A stretch of 28,422 nucleotides of DNA from a virus. The notes under the pieces were generated by a model. It saw only the letters and a list, made by a program, of their open reading frames with translations, made no database searches and was not told the DNA's origin. Below are positions 1-6,667 of the stretch, piece after piece. How positions within the stretch are numbered: position 1 is the stretch's first letter; every line of letters starts with the position of its first letter. The stretch spans positions 1 to 28,422 of IMG/VR virus record IMGVR_UViG_3300032291_001599; one strand, given 5' to 3'. A program made the translations under genes and the position numbers.

Positions 1-1866
1 GGTAACATCGGGTTGAAACACCTTAAAGTTATCAAAGAAGACACAATTAACAAGTGGGACAAATTAGGCTTTTTGGATGGTCTAAGAGGTCACTTAAAAG
101 AAAACGTGGCTCAATTATATGAGAACCAAGCATCTTACTTAATTAACGAAGCAACTTCAGACGGAGGTTCAAACGGAGCGTTCGAAACAGTTGTTTTCCC
201 AATTGTAAGACGTGTATTCTCTAAATTATTGGCTAACGACATCGTTTCAGTACAAGCTATGAACTTACCAATCGGTAAATTGTTCTACTTTGTACCAAGA
301 ATCCAAGGTTATGCTAATGACGTACAAAATGACGGAGGTGCAGTTCATTACCCACCAATCGGTTCACCTGAAGCGGTAAACGACGGAACAAATAATCCAG
401 GTCAAGGTTACCCAGGTTCAAACGCATCACCTAACTACCCTTACGGTAAAAACCTTTATGACTTGTTCTACGAAGGTAATGAGGCGGCTTTAGATCCTCC
501 AGGATTGTTTGACTACTCTAAAGGTAGATGGACTGCTTGTTCTAGTAACACTACAGTTCAAACATGGGTAAATGGTGAATTAGTTGACGCAAACACTATT
601 GGTTTATTAAGTGTTTACACTGGTAACACAAGAAAAGTATTGATGAAACTTTGTGGATTTACTCCTGTAGGTGCTGGTAAACTTATCGGTCCTGATGGTC
701 AAGAAATGGACACTGAATCATTCTTATCTGATTTAACTATCCAAAGTTTGGCTGGATTGGGTGTAAACGCAGTTACACCATGTACTGTAGGTAGTGGACC
801 ACTTTTATTTAGAGTTGTTACACAAATCTACGGAAAAGGTATCGTTCAATACGGTAACCAAACTCAAACAAACTTCAACAACTACACATACAGTTCAAAC
901 CCAACTGCTATGGCAACAAACGCAGGAAATGGTGGTAACTATTGGGATATCTGTGACTCACAAGGTTGTATTTATCTTGAAGTAGATCTTTCTTGTCCAG
1001 CATGTGCTAACTGTGGTGATACATCATTAGATGGTTACACAGGTACTACAATTAGTGCTATTACTTCAGGTACTTCATTTATCGCTACTTGGAGACGTTA
1101 CGAAGAAATGGAATTCGAAGACAAAATTGGTGAAGTTTCTTTTGACCTTGAGTCAGTAACTGTATCTGTTACAGAAAGAAAACTAAGAGCACAATGGTCT
1201 CCTGAATTAGCTCAAGACGTTGCGGCATTCCATAACATCGACGCTGAGGCTGAATTGACAGCATTGTTGTCAGAACAAGTAGCAGCTGAGATCGACCGTG
1301 AAATTTTACGTGACTTACGTAAAGGTGCGGCTTGGAACTTACGTTGGGACTACAACGGATGGAGAAGAATTAACGCTACTACATCTTACACTCAAAAAGA
1401 CTGGAACCAAACTTTGATTACAGCAATCAACCAATTGTCTGCACAAATCCACAAATCTACTTTGAGAGGTGGTGCTAACTGGATCGTTGTATCTTCTGAG
1501 GTTTCTGCAATCTTTGATGACTTAGAATACTTCCACGTATCTAACGCGGCTCCTGATCAAGATCAATACAACATGGGTATTGAAAGAGTTGGAACATTAT
1601 CAGGTCGTTACCAAGTTTATCGTGATCCTTACTTCCCACCAAACCAAGTTTTGATTGGACACAAAGGAACTTCATTGTTAGACACAGGTTACATTTATGC
1701 ACCGTATGTTCCTCTACAATTAACACCTACAATGTATAACCCATTCAACTTCACGCCAATCAAAGGTATTATGACCAGATACGCGAAGAAGATGGTAAAT
1801 AACCGCTTTTACGGAAGAATTACCGTAGATGGTGTTAGAACATTCGATTTAAGAGAATTGAGATAA
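1..1866 (+). CDS. 23: Major capsid protein, T4 gp23-like (5' end probably outside window)
   Basis: This is the shell-forming protein of a T4-like head. Landmarks shared with T4 gp23 are the VFPIVRRVFSKLLANDIVSVQ segment near residues 61-81, where T4 has VRRAIPNLIAFDICGVQPMN, the ELAQDVAAFHNIDAEAEL segment near 398-415, EIDREILRDL after it, and the C-terminal YIYAPYVPL. LINE|A at residues 43-47 (TTG numbering) matches the T4 prohead-protease site LTE|A, so a short propeptide is probably removed on maturation. The frame is open from base 1. The only in-window start is a TTG at 13 without a visible ribosome site, so the true start may lie upstream. At about 617 residues it is longer than T4 gp23 (521). 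The extra length lies in the central insertion domain, which holds a cysteine cluster (C314, C319, C328, C331, C334). A strong terminator follows. The family call is secure; the start is not. Confidence 0.95.
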   Translation, partial: GNIGLKHLKVIKEDTINKWDKLGFLDGLRGHLKENVAQLYENQASYLINEATSDGGSNGAFETVVFPIVRRVFSKLLANDIVSVQAMNLPIGKLFYFVPRIQGYANDVQNDGGAVHYPPIGSPEAVNDGTNNPGQGYPGSNASPNYPYGKNLYDLFYEGNEAALDPPGLFDYSKGRWTACSSNTTVQTWVNGELVDANTIGLLSVYTGNTRKVLMKLCGFTPVGAGKLIGPDGQEMDTESFLSDLTIQSLAGLGVNAVTPCTVGSGPLLFRVVTQIYGKGIVQYGNQTQTNFNNYTYSSNPTAMATNAGNGGNYWDICDSQGCIYLEVDLSCPACANCGDTSLDGYTGTTISAITSGTSFIATWRRYEEMEFEDKIGEVSFDLESVTVSVTERKLRAQWSPELAQDVAAFHNIDAEAELTALLSEQVAAEIDREILRDLRKGAAWNLRWDYNGWRRINATTSYTQKDWNQTLITAINQLSAQIHKSTLRGGANWIVVSSEVSAIFDDLEYFHVSNAAPDQDQYNMGIERVGTLSGRYQVYRDPYFPPNQVLIGHKGTSLLDTGYIYAPYVPLQLTPTMYNPFNFTPIKGIMTRYAKKMVNNRFYGRITVDGVRTFDLRELR

Positions 1867-1890
1867 TCAAAATCTTAAAAAAATAACATT

Positions 1891-1918
1891 AAAGGGACAA
1901 GAGATTGTCCCTTTTTTT
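1891..1918 (+). terminator. Rho-independent terminator after the capsid gene
   Basis: A perfect 10-bp stem, AAAGGGACAA (1891-1900) with TTGTCCCTTT (1905-1914), closes a GAGA tetraloop and runs into a T-rich tail to 1918. It starts about 25 nt after the capsid stop codon and should end capsid transcription before the HNH gene. The rest of the 1867-1972 gap shows only A/T-rich sequence. Confidence 0.9.
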
Positions 1919-1959
1919 ATATTTAATATGAACTATATGTTTTTTGGTCAATTTGATTA

Positions 1960-1967
1960 TATTTATA
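1960..1967 (+). promoter_or_regulatory. TATTTATA box before the HNH gene
   Basis: TATTTATA lies 5 nt before the ATG at 1973. It is the same octamer found upstream of four other starts in the 1973-10763 region. It could be a late promoter element read by the gp55-like sigma factor. Here it lacks the leading GA seen in the best copies, and chance occurrence in AT-rich DNA cannot be excluded. Confidence 0.35.
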
Positions 1968-1972
1968 TGTAG

Positions 1973-2653
1973 ATGAAAAAAATAGATTTAACAGAGTCTC
2001 AAATAAATGAAATTATAAAATTATACACTCAAGATTTATTGGGTTCTCCCGCTATTAGTGAAAAATTAAAAATACATAAAACAATTGTTTTGAATACTTT
2101 AAGAAATAATGGTATTATTCTTGGACCATCGGGTAGAAGAAATATTGGTGGTAAAAAAATTGCCGATAAAAAATGGAGAGAAAAAAACAAAGAATCGGTA
2201 AAAGAATACGTTAAGAGTTGGTATGAACAAAATAAAGAACATCGTAAAGAATATCTTAAAAAATACCGTGAAAAAAATGCTGATAAAATCCGTGAAACTA
2301 AAAGAAACTACGAAAAAACTCGTAAATCAAATGATCCCCTCTATAAACTAATCAGTAATTTCAGAACCGCAATTTATCAAGTATTAAAAGAAAATAATGT
2401 TAAAAAAAACGGACATTATTTTGATATTTTAAAATACACTCCCCAACAATTAATAGAACATTTAGAAAAACAATTTAGTGATGAAATGACTTGGGATAAT
2501 TATGGTTTATGGCATGTTGACCACAAACACCCTATTTCATTATATAATATTGAAGAAATTGGTGATGATGAATTTTTAAAATGTTGGTCTTTAGATAATT
2601 TACAACCAATGTGGGGTAGTGAAAATATTAAAAAATCTAATAAGTTACTTTAA
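1973..2653 (+). CDS. HNH homing-type endonuclease with N-terminal helix-turn-helix
   Basis: The 226-aa protein has three parts. Residues 5-50 look like a helix-turn-helix recognition segment (TESQINEIIKLY, then SPAISEKLKIHKTIVLNTL). Residues 62-115 are a basic linker of repeated E-Y-x-K-x-x-x-E-x-N-K units. Residues 170-226 are an HNH nuclease domain: HVDHKHPIS (181-189) and the LDNLQPMWGSENIKKSNK block (208-224). This layout is typical of free-standing phage endonucleases that cut DNA at a conserved site and spread by homing. It sits behind the capsid terminator, so it is likely transcribed separately. Its 3' end overlaps the stop of the converging small gene by 9 nt. The nuclease call is firm; the target site is unknown. 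A neighbouring conserved gene such as the capsid gene is the usual kind of target for such elements. Confidence 0.9.
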   Translation: MKKIDLTESQINEIIKLYTQDLLGSPAISEKLKIHKTIVLNTLRNNGIILGPSGRRNIGGKKIADKKWREKNKESVKEYVKSWYEQNKEHRKEYLKKYREKNADKIRETKRNYEKTRKSNDPLYKLISNFRTAIYQVLKENNVKKNGHYFDILKYTPQQLIEHLEKQFSDEMTWDNYGLWHVDHKHPISLYNIEEIGDDEFLKCWSLDNLQPMWGSENIKKSNKLL

Positions 2654-2848
2654 TAAAGTTCTAATTGCTTTTGAAATGATTTCCGTCTCACCGATCGTAA
2701 AAGATCCTTTTCTATGTGCGGACTTCACAGATTCAACTAAATAATATAGAGCGTGTTCATTATCCATAGTGGATAATATAAGTTCTAAATGTTCTTCAGA
2801 TAATAAATCTATTGTCCCGAAAAGATTTCCGTATTTTTCTTGTTCCAT
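2645..2848 (-). CDS. Small acidic protein of unknown function
   Basis: The 67-aa ORF runs opposite to its two flanking genes and fills the whole gap between them. It has no recognised domain: the product is largely helical-looking, acidic in its N-terminal half (LLSEEHLELILSTMD) and has no membrane segment or signal peptide. The ATG at 2848 has no Shine-Dalgarno. On its strand a TATAAATA octamer, identical to the T4 late-promoter consensus, lies at 2871-2864, 15 nt before the start. The same bases read on the other strand form the GATATTTATA box of the next gene, so which gene it serves is unclear. It is probably a real gene because it fills the gap almost exactly, but it rests on ORF structure alone. 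Confidence 0.55.
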   Translation of the reverse strand: MEQEKYGNLFGTIDLLSEEHLELILSTMDNEHALYYLVESVKSAHRKGSFTIGETEIISKAIRTLLK

Positions 2849-2861
2849 AACAGAAATATAA

Positions 2862-2871
2862 GATATTTATA
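2862..2871 (+). promoter_or_regulatory. GATATTTATA box before the 314-aa gene
   Basis: The 10-mer GATATTTATA ends 11 nt before the ATG at 2883. The same 10-mer ends 12 nt before the starts at 5150 and 6645 on the other strand. The constant spacing suggests a late promoter or start-proximal signal. Read in reverse it contains TATAAATA, the T4 late promoter core. Confidence 0.5.
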
Positions 2872-2882
2872 CTTATAATCAA

Positions 2883-3827
2883 ATGGGTAAGTTAGATAGA
2901 ATAATAAAAAAAGTCATTAAGGAGGCAACTGGCGATAGTAGTGGAGGTAGAGGAAGTTATGCACCACCGATGCAACCTGGTCTTAGATATTGGGAAGATT
3001 CGTCTTTGGGTCCTTTTACAGATGCGGTGTCAGACTTTAAAAGTCCTTTAGTTCAGTATGATAGTTATGATGAAAAATTCGATCTTAGAAGAAACCAAAT
3101 TATTAAATTAGAAAAAAACGCAGCTAAAATACAAAATTTTATCAAACATCACCCATATTCAACATTTTCAGATGATGATGGTAATCCTGTAAATCCATAC
3201 ATGCAAGATGGATTTAATCCAAATGTGAAAGAAAAATTATCACCATTCACACAAAAAGTCCCATTTAATGAGTGGATAGAATTGTCTGATGATAATTTAT
3301 TAAATGAGACTAGCACTACAGTTACCGCAGGTTTATACAACGCACCTTTAGAAATTGGTATTTATAAATGGAAAAATGAATTAGACCCTTTTACCGATTC
3401 TGTTGATTCATTTTATAATAGAACAATTAAAAAAAACACTCTTAAAAATAATATAAAAAGAACAGTTGGTGTTTGGGAAAAAGATAAAAATGGATCGTAT
3501 AAAAGAGATATAGATTATCCTGACACAATTAATGAAGATTTAGCTGTGTGGTTTGGAACAAAGAAGAAACCTAAAGGATCTTCTCAACCAAAAGGACCGT
3601 GGGTAAACATTTGTCGTAAAGTCGACGGAAAACACCCCCCTTGTGGTAGAACGGATACAAGTAAAAGTGCTTATCCAAAATGTCGAGCGGCTGGCGTGGC
3701 ATCTAAAATGAGTGATTCACAAAAAAGATCTGCTTGTCAACAAAAAAGAAGAGCCGAAAATAAAGATACTCAAACAGGTAAAGGTCAAAAACCTATTATG
3801 ACTTCATACAAACCAAGAAAAAAATAA
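2883..3827 (+). CDS. Putative internal head or virion protein with capsid-targeting N-terminus and Cys/Lys-rich tail
   Basis: The 314-aa protein is not a family I can name. It begins with a short basic amphipathic segment ending VIKE|A (residues 11-15). That fits the I/L-x-E|A pattern cut by T4 prohead protease and recalls the removable targeting peptide of T4 internal proteins. The body has a degenerate repeat: PFTDAVSDF at 44-52 and PFTDSVDSF at 169-177, each preceded by a Trp/Tyr-containing stretch. The tail (about 236-314) is very basic and has C244, H251, C254, C267 and C285 in a WVNICRK...HPPCGR...YPKCR...SAC arrangement. I have seen similar tails in other environmental phage proteins, but without a known function. 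Zinc or DNA binding is plausible. It sits between the capsid gene and the tail genes and carries the GATATTTATA box. Packaging into the head is inference. Confidence 0.7.
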   Translation: MGKLDRIIKKVIKEATGDSSGGRGSYAPPMQPGLRYWEDSSLGPFTDAVSDFKSPLVQYDSYDEKFDLRRNQIIKLEKNAAKIQNFIKHHPYSTFSDDDGNPVNPYMQDGFNPNVKEKLSPFTQKVPFNEWIELSDDNLLNETSTTVTAGLYNAPLEIGIYKWKNELDPFTDSVDSFYNRTIKKNTLKNNIKRTVGVWEKDKNGSYKRDIDYPDTINEDLAVWFGTKKKPKGSSQPKGPWVNICRKVDGKHPPCGRTDTSKSAYPKCRAAGVASKMSDSQKRSACQQKRRAENKDTQTGKGQKPIMTSYKPRKK

Positions 3828-4256
3828 TTACTTACTATTTTCGATATGTTGGTTTATTTTGTTTAATAAAGTGTCTAATGAATTTTTGATATTTGATTTA
3901 ACCATCACTTCAGTATTTGTTCGTCTTTTTTCGGTTTCCGTATCGTATAAATAAATAACTCTTTCATGATCTCTTTTTGACAAAACGACATCATAATGAA
4001 ATACATGATTTGTAATTTCAACTTTATTCCAATTAATAATGATAAAAAGATTGAGATCTTCATTGATTACATATCTTTTATCAGATAATGGAGCGATCAT
4101 GAAATCTGAAGTTGGGTGTGATATGACTTTAACACAAATTTTGAATGCAGTTTTTTCGTGTAAATCTACTTCTTCATGAGTAACCATATTGTTTCTCATT
4201 CTTTTAGCCATTCTAACCTTAAATCTTTTGTAGAATCTTCTAAATAATTTATTCAT
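3828..4256 (-). CDS. Hypothetical protein with basic N-terminus
   Basis: This 142-aa protein has no recognised family. The first 22 residues are strongly basic (Arg/Lys-rich: FRRFYKRFKVRMAKRMRNN). The remainder looks like a mixed alpha/beta domain with several hydrophobic strands (FKICVKVIS, LFIIINWNKVEI, RVIYLYD) and a helical C-terminus. No signal peptide or clear transmembrane helix is seen. Its stop codon directly abuts the stop codon of the converging 314-aa gene, with no base between them. It has its own well-formed Bacteroidetes-type promoter in the 69-nt gap upstream, unlike its neighbours. It may therefore be expressed early by unmodified host RNA polymerase, possibly as a nucleic-acid-binding host-takeover protein; that is speculation. 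An internal ATG at residue 16 is an alternative start. Confidence 0.65.
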   Translation of the reverse strand: MNKLFRRFYKRFKVRMAKRMRNNMVTHEEVDLHEKTAFKICVKVISHPTSDFMIAPLSDKRYVINEDLNLFIIINWNKVEITNHVFHYDVVLSKRDHERVIYLYDTETEKRRTNTEVMVKSNIKNSLDTLLNKINQHIENSK

Positions 4257-4271
4257 GGGTTTATTTATTAT

Positions 4272-4310
4272 TGTTCTACAAACATAGTAAATAAATTTTC
4301 TTAAAACAAA
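4272..4310 (-). promoter_or_regulatory. Bacteroidetes-type promoter (TTTG - 20 nt - TATGTTTG)
   Basis: On the minus strand TTTG (4310-4307) is followed after 20 nt by TATGTTTG (4286-4279). This matches the -33/-7 consensus of Bacteroidetes primary sigma factor promoters (TTTG and TAnnTTTG). The expected start of transcription is near 4272, about 15 nt before the ATG at 4256. The site is the main direct hint of host phylum in the window. Confidence 0.6.
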
Positions 4311-4325
4311 TATAAAATTAAAAAA

Positions 4326-4769
4326 TTAACAATAAGGTGGGGAACATTTTTTCTTCCCGTCTAATCCTTTTATTTTACCTTTACATACTTGGACAGCGTG
4401 GCCATTACTATAAGCTGAGGGATACACGTCATATTTTGCCTTAGCAGATGCCTTACCTCTAGCACAAAGTTTTGTTCCTGTTTTTTTTCTACCTTCCATC
4501 ATCATGTCATCAGAATGGTCTTCACCCTCCACTTCATTCATTATAAAATCAAAAACTTGATCCATATTGTTTTTTGCTTCACTAATATGATCTTGAGCCC
4601 AATCATGTCCATTTTCTAATATTTCTTCAATCATAGATTGATCCATATCTAACAATAAATCACATTGTCTTTTCATTTGTTCTAAATTTGAAAAGAACAT
4701 ATATCTTGAAGATTTTTCTTCGTGTGTTTCTCTAATAACTTTTCTAATGATTGAGTTTAAATTTTTCAT
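4326..4769 (-). CDS. Putative internal head or virion protein with capsid-targeting N-terminus and Cys tail
   Basis: The 147-aa protein begins with MKNLNSIIRKVIRE|T, nearly the same as the first 14 residues of the 314-aa protein encoded at 2883, although the two are otherwise unrelated. Residues 15-90 are acidic and helical. Residues 93-147 form a compact basic tail with C102, C129, C142 and C147 and the pattern KLCARGKASAKAKYDVYPSAY, a recurrent C-terminal module in environmental phage proteins of unknown role as far as I recall. Its ATG lies 3 nt after the stop codon of the 125-aa gene upstream, so the two are probably co-expressed. The acidic middle with a basic, cysteine-bearing end suggests a packaged or scaffold-like protein. 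This is inferred from the shared N-terminus and the context. Confidence 0.7.
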   Translation of the reverse strand: MKNLNSIIRKVIRETHEEKSSRYMFFSNLEQMKRQCDLLLDMDQSMIEEILENGHDWAQDHISEAKNNMDQVFDFIMNEVEGEDHSDDMMMEGRKKTGTKLCARGKASAKAKYDVYPSAYSNGHAVQVCKGKIKGLDGKKKCSPPYC

Positions 4770-4772
4770 ATA

Positions 4773-5150
4773 TTAGTTGTTTAAACCATTTGGTCCTCCT
4801 AATTGAACCGCATTTAATTGTGTCACAGCATTTCCATTATTGTTTGTCCAAACAGGGTGTGGGAATTGTAATTCAACAAGATTTCCATCACAATCTCTTG
4901 TGCAAAGAGTATATGCGGTATTTGCAGATAAAGGGATATATTGATTACAGTCATAACAAGAATCAAATAAAGTTCCTATATTATATACTGGTCCAGGAAG
5001 TAATGGGGATCCACCAACGAATGTTGCACAATATGTAGTTCCTGTTAAACTTACAGAATAAGTTTCACCCGTATTTGGGGTTAACGCTGCGGTGTCTACT
5101 TTAATGTAAACCCCAGACTGAAAACACACCTCAAATCTTTCTATTGCCAT
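4773..5150 (-). CDS. Cys-rich small protein, probable virion component
   Basis: The 125-aa product looks like a small all-beta domain rich in Gly, Thr and Pro, with six cysteines (C9, C41, C65, C68, C83, C87), two pairs of them close together (SCYDC and LCTRDC). Units of this kind, with a YCATF strand and a DSCYDC turn, remind me of repeats in large virion proteins of environmental tailed phages, but I cannot name a family. No signal peptide is present. The ATG carries a GATATTTATA box 12 nt upstream, the mark shared by late genes here, and the gene lies between structural genes. A decoration or fibre-associated role is a guess; paired cysteines could bind zinc or form disulfides in the finished particle. 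Confidence 0.65.
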   Translation of the reverse strand: MAIERFEVCFQSGVYIKVDTAALTPNTGETYSVSLTGTTYCATFVGGSPLLPGPVYNIGTLFDSCYDCNQYIPLSANTAYTLCTRDCDGNLVELQFPHPVWTNNNGNAVTQLNAVQLGGPNGLNN

Positions 5151-5162
5151 AATATTTTATTT

Positions 5163-5172
5163 TATAAATATC
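5163..5172 (-). promoter_or_regulatory. GATATTTATA box before the 125-aa Cys-rich gene
   Basis: GATATTTATA on the minus strand ends 12 nt before the start codon at 5150, in the 25-nt gap after the 489-aa gene. It is identical in sequence and spacing to the box at 6658-6667. Confidence 0.5.
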
Positions 5173-5175
5173 TCT

Positions 5176-6645
5176 TTATTCTGATTTAACATTTACAATA
5201 AAGAAATTAATTTGTTGTTTGTAAACATTAATTTGACCTGAAGTGGTCACTTTAATATCCACAAAGTATTCATTTGGTATTTTGTCTCTTGTATCAAACA
5301 TGAAATAATATTCATTTGGAGTTCTATTCAAAGTTGTCCAATCTTGAACGACAACCTCAGTTGTTCCCTCTTTAACATACACTCTATATTGACCATCTAC
5401 ATTCGGAAGTTGTTTATTAGTGGTATATGCTTGTTTAATAATAACTCCAACTTTTCTAATATCTGTATTTAATATTCTTTCATCTTGTTTTAACCCATAA
5501 TAAGAAAACCCGTATTGTGATGGATCGTTTGTGTTTGTTCCAATTTGAATTGATTTTTTAAATGGATATAATACAAATTCATTAACTTGATTTGGTAAAT
5601 TAAATCCATTTAATTCAATATTGGACCAAGTATCTGTAAATGTGCAAGGTGTTTGATAACCGATTAATGGGGGTAATGTAACTTCATAAACACCTCTTGT
5701 TCTTAAACATGTCGAAAGATTTTGAAGCCCTTGAATTGGATTTCCTTGTGAGTCAGAAATTGAAACTAAAGGATTTTGATCTAAATTAATAAAATTACCA
5801 TCTTCATAAACATATAGATATAGTTTATTTGATCTTCCCATTGAAAAGTTATTTCTATCATCTTCGATTAAATCGTTGTATGTTGTTAGAAGATATGGTT
5901 CGTAGAATGTTTGAGTATGTCTAGTGAAAAACCCAACTGAATATGAACCTGTTGTCCCTGATAGATTTTCAACTTGAGGTAAATAAGCAATTCCCCATCC
6001 CCTTGGGTTTTGAATAGCACCACTTAAAACATCGTTAATTTCTGAAGTCATATCAAACTCAATATCTTCATTACCAAATTCAAAGTGTTGTATATCAACA
6101 ATTGTGATAGATGAAAATGGAACTAATCCACCATTTGTATTATCATATATTCCCGCTTGTTGCCAATCATTAATTGTTGTTCTTTCAAACCAATTTGATG
6201 GTCTATCTGAATACGCTCTATTTGGGCCCAATGGTTCAGGTATATCATAAAAATCATACCCAACACCTTCGTCCCAAGTTTGAGGAAGTGCCGGATCAAA
6301 ATTAATGGGGGGTATTCTAAAAAGTATTAAATCAAATGAAGTTGCTCTCATACTACCGTCAGGCATTGAGGTATTTAATAGTTCATTATTAAATGATGAG
6401 GTATTTGTCATCTTTAATGTATGAGTCATTTCACTATTTAAACAATTTGTGGAAATTATACCTTGAGCGATTTTTTCTCTTAATGAAGTTAAATCTATAT
6501 CAAAGATAAAACGTGAATAACCAACAGGGTTTACTAAACCACCGTCCCCATAATAAAGTTGCATAACAGGATTTCTTCCTGTGTTAACATAACTATTATA
6601 TACTATCGTGTTGTTTCTACTAAAGTAGGAGTTATGAATTGACAT
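5176..6645 (-). CDS. Putative virion structural protein (tail/baseplate region)
   Basis: This 489-aa protein appears to be built of beta-sandwich domains. Residues 1-260 have an N-terminal strand-rich part (YSRFIFDIDLTSL near 43-55) and a segment with GWGIAYLPQVEN, YSVGFFTRHTQTFYEPYLL and DDRNNF. That pattern recalls carbohydrate-binding-like or DNRLRE-type domains, though I do not claim a match. The second half carries two immunoglobulin-like stretches (LYLYVYEDGNFINLD and the closing IKVTTSGQINVYKQQINFFIVNVKSE region). It has no signal peptide or membrane helix. It lies next to the gp5-like spike gene, whose stop overlaps its upstream GATATTTATA box, so a tail, baseplate or neck role is likely. 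It could also be a receptor-facing or adaptor protein. It is clearly a real gene, but the exact function is unknown. Confidence 0.7.
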   Translation of the reverse strand: MSIHNSYFSRNNTIVYNSYVNTGRNPVMQLYYGDGGLVNPVGYSRFIFDIDLTSLREKIAQGIISTNCLNSEMTHTLKMTNTSSFNNELLNTSMPDGSMRATSFDLILFRIPPINFDPALPQTWDEGVGYDFYDIPEPLGPNRAYSDRPSNWFERTTINDWQQAGIYDNTNGGLVPFSSITIVDIQHFEFGNEDIEFDMTSEINDVLSGAIQNPRGWGIAYLPQVENLSGTTGSYSVGFFTRHTQTFYEPYLLTTYNDLIEDDRNNFSMGRSNKLYLYVYEDGNFINLDQNPLVSISDSQGNPIQGLQNLSTCLRTRGVYEVTLPPLIGYQTPCTFTDTWSNIELNGFNLPNQVNEFVLYPFKKSIQIGTNTNDPSQYGFSYYGLKQDERILNTDIRKVGVIIKQAYTTNKQLPNVDGQYRVYVKEGTTEVVVQDWTTLNRTPNEYYFMFDTRDKIPNEYFVDIKVTTSGQINVYKQQINFFIVNVKSE

Positions 6646-6657
6646 TTAGTTTTTCTT

Positions 6658-6667
6658 TATAAATATC
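6658..6667 (-). promoter_or_regulatory. GATATTTATA box before the 489-aa structural gene
   Basis: GATATTTATA on the minus strand ends 12 nt before the ATG at 6645 and overlaps the TGA of the gp5-like gene (6666-6668). The leader from box to start is A-rich and lacks a Shine-Dalgarno. Confidence 0.5.

Noticed and set aside
2864-2871. TATAAATA on the minus strand as a T4-type late promoter for the 67-aa gene at 2848
   Set aside because: It is the same site as the plus-strand GATATTTATA box, whose sequence and spacing recur at other starts; the plus reading is better supported, although dual use is possible.
3810-3855. AAACCAA ... TTGGTTT inverted repeat at the convergent stops of the 314-aa and 142-aa genes
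   Set aside because: Only 7 bp of stem with a loop of about 32 nt and no clean T run, so it is too weak to call a bidirectional terminator.
4751-5038. Plus-strand open frame of 95 codons opposite the Cys-rich gene
   Set aside because: The minus-strand gene has the late-gene box and coherent protein features, while the plus frame has an erratic composition.
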